A stretch of DNA of 64,000 bases from Halobaculum litoreum (GTDB taxonomy: Archaea; Halobacteriota; Halobacteria; Halobacteriales; Haloferacaceae): contig NZ_CP126156.1 of the NCBI RefSeq assembly GCF_030127125.1, positions 2,356,001-2,420,000 of the forward strand, read 5' to 3'. Both the position numbers and the translations under genes were made by a program. Each line of letters begins with the position of its first letter. Position 1 is the first letter of the stretch. The notes under the pieces are model-generated. The model had not been told where the DNA came from. It saw only the letters and a program-made list of their open reading frames with translations, and did no database searches. This document shows positions 60,295 through 64,000 of this stretch, one piece after another.

Positions 60295-60948
60295 GTGTCC
60301 ACCGCCTGGTTCTTCGACTGTGACGGGACGCTCGTGGAGTTCACCGCCCCGTACGACGAGATCTTCTGCGACACGTGCGCCGCCGTCGGCGTCGCCCGCG
60401 ACGACGCTCGCTCGCTGTTCGAGTCGTACAACGACGCCTTCTTCGACGCCTTCGGCGCGTTCCACCCCGAGCCGTACCGCGAGGGGATGGCGGGGGCGCT
60501 GGCGGCGGCCGGCCTCGACGTCGACGTCGACGCGGCGTCGCTGGCGGCGTCGTTGTGCGAGACGGAGGCGGCGGCGACGACGGTCCGCGAGGGGACCCGC
60601 GCGACGCTGGACGCGCTGGCGGACGACGGCGTCGCGCTCGGGGTGTTGACGAACGGGGTGGCGGCCCAGCAGCGCCGGAAGCTGACCCGGCACGGCCTGT
60701 TCGACCTGTTCGACGCCTACGTCCCCAGCTACGAGGTGGGGGCCCACAAGCCCGACCCCGAGCCGTTCGCCGTCGCGCGCGACCGACTGCCGGCCGACGA
60801 GCACGTGTACGTCGGCGACTCGCGGGACCACGACGTCGTCCCCGCCCGCGAGGCCGGGTTCCGGGCGGTTCACGTCGACCACGACGCGGACCCGGGCGTC
60901 GTCACCGTCCGCGACCCCGGCGCCGTGGGCGACCTGTTCGTCCGGTAG
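60295..60948 (+). CDS. HAD-family hydrolase, 217 aa
   Basis: Haloacid-dehalogenase-type phosphatase with motif I WFFDCDGTLVEF, a helical cap, motif II GVLTNGVAAQQRRKL, and GAHKPDPEPFAVARDRL with YVGDSRDHDVVPAREAG. GTG start; a CTTTTG box is 28 nt upstream. Substrate unknown. Confidence 0.86.
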   Translation: MSTAWFFDCDGTLVEFTAPYDEIFCDTCAAVGVARDDARSLFESYNDAFFDAFGAFHPEPYREGMAGALAAAGLDVDVDAASLAASLCETEAAATTVREGTRATLDALADDGVALGVLTNGVAAQQRRKLTRHGLFDLFDAYVPSYEVGAHKPDPEPFAVARDRLPADEHVYVGDSRDHDVVPAREAGFRAVHVDHDADPGVVTVRDPGAVGDLFVR

Positions 60949-60978
60949 TCCGCGAGTCCCCACCGGGCTCGCCCGCCG

Positions 60979-62385
60979 TCAGTCGTCGGCGGTCGCCGTC
61001 CGCCCGCCGAACGCGGCGCCCCGCCCCAGCACGTACACCACGGGCACGAGCAGCACCGCGCCGGCGACGAACGGCGACCAGTACGCGAGCACGTACGCCG
61101 ACGCCGCCACCGGCGGGCCGACGGTCCGCCCGAGGCTCCCCGCGCCCTGCGTGACGCCGAACGCCGCGCCCTGCGTCTCGTCGCTGGCGCGGTCGGAGAC
61201 GAGCGTGGACAGCGAGACGTTCAGCGAGCCGTTGCCGAACGACAGCAGCGCCCCGACCCCGAACAGCGCGACGGTCGGCCCCGTCAGGATCGGCCCCGTC
61301 AACAGCCCCTCGCCGGGGTCGCCCGGCAGCGGGAGGAGCGCGCCCACCTCGGGCGTGAACGGGAGCAACGCCAGCGCCGTCGCGAGCGCGGTGCCGCCGA
61401 TCACCGCGAGCCGGACCGCGCCGAGGCGGCGTTCGAGCGGCCCGACGAGCGCGCCCTGGTTGATCGTGCCGAGGACGCCGATGTACGTGAGGAAGACGGC
61501 GGCGGCGGTCGCGTCGTAGCCGTAGAAGTCGGCGGCGAACGGGATGAACATCACCTGGATGCCCGCGAACGCGACCGAGGTGACGAAGTAGGAGGCCACG
61601 AGCGGCCGGAGCGCGTCGTCCGCGAGGGCGGTGCGGAACTGGTCGATCAGCGACCCGCTCCGGGCGCCGCTCGCGCGGCTCCGGTCGGGCTCTTTCAGCA
61701 CGGCCAGAGCGGCCCCGAACGCGAGGAAGGAGAGCCCCGCGGCGGTGAAACTCGGCAGGGTGAACCGCGTCGTGGGCACGAACGCCGGCAGCAGCGAGTC
61801 GGCGGCTGCCACGACCGGGTCGCTGGCGGCGACGCCGCCGAGGGCGGGACCGAACACGAACCCCAGCGAGAACGCCGCGCCGACCAACCCGAGCGCGCCC
61901 GCCCGGCGCTCGCGCGGGGTGACGTCGGCGATGTACGCCTGCGCGGCGGAGATGTTGCCGCCGGCGGCGCCCGCGAGCGTCCGCGAGATCAACAGCGTGG
62001 CGACCGCGGCGCCGGTGCCGGCGATCGCGCCGATCTCGGTGGCGAAGCCGAACACGAGCCACGCGACGCCGGCCATCGCGACCGAGAAGGCGATCACCGG
62101 GCGGCGCCCGCGCTCGTCGGAGATGCGGCCGAGCGTCGGCGCCGCGAGGAACTGCGCCAGCGAGTAGGAGGCGGCCGTCAGCCCGATGAACACGTCCGAG
62201 ACGCCGAACGAGCGCACGTAGAACGGGAGGATCGGGATGACGACGCCGAAGCCGAGCAGGTCGAGGAAGACGACGCCGATGACGACCGCGACGGCGCGCC
62301 GGGAGCCGCCCGCGCGGTCGCCGTCGGTCGACGACCCGGCCGCCGCCGCGTCGTCGGCGTCCGGATCGTCGGGCGAAGTGGTCAC
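60979..62385 (-). CDS. MFS transporter (drug exporter, TetA-like), 468 aa
   Basis: Twelve-helix major-facilitator exporter. Motif A-like GRISDERGRRPVIAF follows helix 2, and GLVGAAFSLGFVFGPALGG (motif C-like, antiporter) follows in helix 5. The N-terminus is a 28-residue acidic leader (TTSPDDPDADDAAAAG) before FLDLLGFGVVIPILPFYVRS. GTG start. Substrate unknown; likely proton-driven export of a hydrophobic compound. Confidence 0.9.
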   Translation of the reverse strand: MTTSPDDPDADDAAAAGSSTDGDRAGGSRRAVAVVIGVVFLDLLGFGVVIPILPFYVRSFGVSDVFIGLTAASYSLAQFLAAPTLGRISDERGRRPVIAFSVAMAGVAWLVFGFATEIGAIAGTGAAVATLLISRTLAGAAGGNISAAQAYIADVTPRERRAGALGLVGAAFSLGFVFGPALGGVAASDPVVAAADSLLPAFVPTTRFTLPSFTAAGLSFLAFGAALAVLKEPDRSRASGARSGSLIDQFRTALADDALRPLVASYFVTSVAFAGIQVMFIPFAADFYGYDATAAAVFLTYIGVLGTINQGALVGPLERRLGAVRLAVIGGTALATALALLPFTPEVGALLPLPGDPGEGLLTGPILTGPTVALFGVGALLSFGNGSLNVSLSTLVSDRASDETQGAAFGVTQGAGSLGRTVGPPVAASAYVLAYWSPFVAGAVLLVPVVYVLGRGAAFGGRTATADD

Positions 62386-62480
62386 GGCGGACGGTCGGCG
62401 TGGGGGAACTTAGCGGTCGTGGTCGGGGCCCGCCACTCGACGGAGAAGACACTTACCGCGCCGCCGAGGACCCGCCGGCG

Positions 62481-63233
62481 ATGCCCTCCGATCGCACCGC
62501 GCTCGTGGTCGTCCTCGTCGGCCTCCTCCTGCTGCCGGGACCGGCGTACGCGTTCGCGCTCGACGCCGCCGACGGGCCCGAGCGGCACCGCTCCCCGACC
62601 GGCTACGCGGCGACCGAGATCGCCGTCGGGAACGACTCGGTGCTCGCCGAGCGGTACGCGTCGTCGCTCACGTTCCGCCCCGAGTCGTTCCGGTACCGCC
62701 ACGTCCGCAACGACTTCCGCGCGCCCAACCGGACGCGCGAGACGCTGGAGACCGCGATGGCGACCGGCTCCGCGACGGTGGACTCGGACGCAGTCGCCGC
62801 CGACGTCCGGCAACTCCGCCGCAACTACACGTTCCTCTCGGCCGAGTACGACACCTACCACACGTTCGCGCTGGCCGACGGGGAGGTGACGACGACCGTC
62901 GCCAACGAGTCCGACGTCGCGGCGGCCGTGCGTGCGGAATTGGTCGTGTCGTACGATGACCTCCCGCCCGCCGAACGGCGGACCTTCCGGAAGATCCGCA
63001 ACGCGACCGAATCCGAGGCGGCGTACGACTACCGCCCGTGGAACGACGAGCCGGTTCCCGAGGAGCCGATCGTCGAGCGCGACGGGACGCACTACGCCGT
63101 CGAGGTCGTCTCCCACACGGACGACTTCTCGTTCCCCGACGGGCTCTTCCTCGGATTGGTCGGCAGCGGCGTCGGGGTGGTCGCGGTGCTGGCGGGGGTG
63201 GGGACGCTCGGGTACAATCGCTGGCGGGCCTGA
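62481..63233 (+). CDS. Exported protein with signal peptide and C-terminal membrane anchor, 250 aa
   Basis: Residues 1-25 (MPSDRTALVVVLVGLLLLPG, ending PAYAFA) form a Sec-type signal; a single membrane helix lies at the end (LFLGLVGSGVGVVAVLAGVG) with basic residues after it, so the body faces outside. The extracellular part has YAATEIAVGNDSVLAERYAS and an Arg-rich middle. There is no known domain and no cysteine. A CTTACC box is 28 nt upstream of the ATG. Confidence 0.6.
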   Translation: MPSDRTALVVVLVGLLLLPGPAYAFALDAADGPERHRSPTGYAATEIAVGNDSVLAERYASSLTFRPESFRYRHVRNDFRAPNRTRETLETAMATGSATVDSDAVAADVRQLRRNYTFLSAEYDTYHTFALADGEVTTTVANESDVAAAVRAELVVSYDDLPPAERRTFRKIRNATESEAAYDYRPWNDEPVPEEPIVERDGTHYAVEVVSHTDDFSFPDGLFLGLVGSGVGVVAVLAGVGTLGYNRWRA

Positions 63234-63256
63234 CGACGCCGTCCGCGGCGGCGGGA

Positions 63257-63844
63257 TCAGCCGTGACGCTCGATGACGCGTTTGGCGGCCTGCGCCTTCT
63301 CCTTCCAGCCGTAGCCGGCCTCGTACACGTGTCGCTTGCTGTCGACGAGCTGTTCGGGCGAGGACTCCTCGAAGCCGCCGCGGTCCCACGTCCCGGAGGC
63401 GTGGAGCCAGTCGATCACGTTCTGGCGCGTCTCCTGCCACGAGAGGCCGACCATCTCGTACCACGCGACCATCGCGAACACGCTGTTGTCGTGACAGCCG
63501 GGGTAGCTCCCCTTCCGGTAGATGGTCGCCATCGGCTCGCGGGTCGGCTCCGAGACCTCCTCGCGGTAGCGTTCGGCGGTGAGCAGACGGAGCGTGTCGC
63601 CGTCCTCCTCGACGCGTCCCTCGCGCCGGAGGAGGTCCAGCGCCGCGCGGTGGAGCCCCGACCACTCGTCGTGGACGGCGTGTTGGAGCGCGGACTCGGT
63701 GACGGCGCCGTCGACGAGGACGGTGAGCACGTCGGTGTACGCCTTCTCGACGTGGTGCCACTCGGTCCCCTCGAAGTCGCAGTCGGCGTCGTGGAGGCTG
63801 TTCGTGGTGCGACAGCCGGGGCAGGGGTACGCGAACCGGGGCAC
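63257..63844 (-). CDS. Conserved haloarchaeal protein with N-terminal zinc knuckle, 195 aa
   Basis: Starts GTG (MPRFAYPCPGCRTTNSLHDADC) with a CxxC...C pattern suggesting a zinc site. The middle has winged-helix-like helices (HAVHDEWSGLHRAALDLLRR, TLRLLTAERYREEVSE) and the end EAGYGWKEKAQAAKRVIERH. It looks like a haloarchaeal-specific family (perhaps DUF7474, from memory). Function unknown; convergent with the exported protein. Confidence 0.6.
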   Translation of the reverse strand: MPRFAYPCPGCRTTNSLHDADCDFEGTEWHHVEKAYTDVLTVLVDGAVTESALQHAVHDEWSGLHRAALDLLRREGRVEEDGDTLRLLTAERYREEVSEPTREPMATIYRKGSYPGCHDNSVFAMVAWYEMVGLSWQETRQNVIDWLHASGTWDRGGFEESSPEQLVDSKRHVYEAGYGWKEKAQAAKRVIERHG

Positions 63845-63902
63845 GGTCGTCCGTGTGTTGGGGGAGTCGACGGCTTAGGTGTCGTGGTTCGTCGCGCCGG
63901 GC

Positions 63903-64000
63903 TCAGTCGTCGCCGGCGTCGACGGGGAGCGTGCTCACGTCGCGCACGTCGGCCGCGCGCTCGCCGACGAGGCCGGCCGTCAGCGCGTCGCGGACCGCGG
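63903..64000 (-). CDS. C-terminal end of an unidentified protein (cut by window edge)
   Basis: The last 31 residues before TGA at 63903 are visible: AVRDALTAGLVGERAADVRD then VSTLPVDAGDD. Too short to identify. An acidic haloarchaeal C-terminus is evident. Confidence 0.55.
   Translation of the reverse strand, partial: AVRDALTAGLVGERAADVRDVSTLPVDAGDD

Overview
This 64-kb window is chromosomal DNA from a halophilic archaeon (class Halobacteria). The evidence is very high GC with strong G/C at third codon positions, acidic proteins, and archaeal information-processing genes: two PCNA-like clamps, Orc1/Cdc6, thermosome, eIF1A, Rio1, KH-domain protein, EndA, PheST, TyrS, CetZ and both haloarchaeal-type TatC proteins. 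Many start codons have a TATA-like box about 28 nt upstream, the usual sign of leaderless transcripts. I cannot fix the genus from sequence alone. No IS element, prophage or CRISPR array was seen, so this looks like conserved core chromosome.

Layout. 1-8.7 kb: end of an AI-2E-type permease, two double-domain rhodaneses, a SpoIIM-type membrane protein, a rubrerythrin/antitermination-like protein, CetZ, and UvrB preceded by a 48-bp direct repeat. 8.7-15.1 kb: a MATE exporter with an operator-like palindrome, then lipA and the E1alpha-E1beta-E2 genes of a 2-oxoacid dehydrogenase complex. 15.2-21.1 kb: stress proteins and pheS-pheT. 21.2-31 kb: membrane and metabolic genes, a FAD oxidoreductase divergent from an ornithine-cyclodeaminase-like gene, a 49-residue zinc ribbon, endA, a C4-zinc-finger protein, a Ski2/Hel308-like helicase and an M29 aminopeptidase. 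31-37 kb: Gnd, a membrane-anchored [2Fe-2S] ferredoxin, tRNA-Arg(CCG), HAD, alcohol dehydrogenase, FAD oxidase. 37-43 kb: thermosome, a divergent regulator-like gene/second-PCNA pair, and the eIF1A-Rio1-KH cluster. 43-50.3 kb: TyrS, Orc1/Cdc6, a HalX response regulator, a MutS-like ATPase, LarE, a phosphatase. 50.4-64 kb: tatCo/tatCt back to back, an RHH regulator overlapping a YhhQ transporter, RlmE, an orphan adenine methylase, a five-repeat DUF1508 membrane protein, canonical PCNA, MFS exporter and hypotheticals.

Two things deserve most attention. First, a lysine-free PCNA paralogue (39820-40647) is transcribed divergently from an uncharacterised gene; two near-palindromic 21-bp sites sit around that gene's promoter, suggesting a regulated alternative sliding clamp. 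The canonical pcn lies 19 kb away. Second, seven otherwise conserved genes carry frameshifts (an eighth, lipA, has lost its stop), most lying in G or C homopolymers. This pattern argues for sequencing or assembly errors rather than gene decay, so those genes are annotated across their full span.
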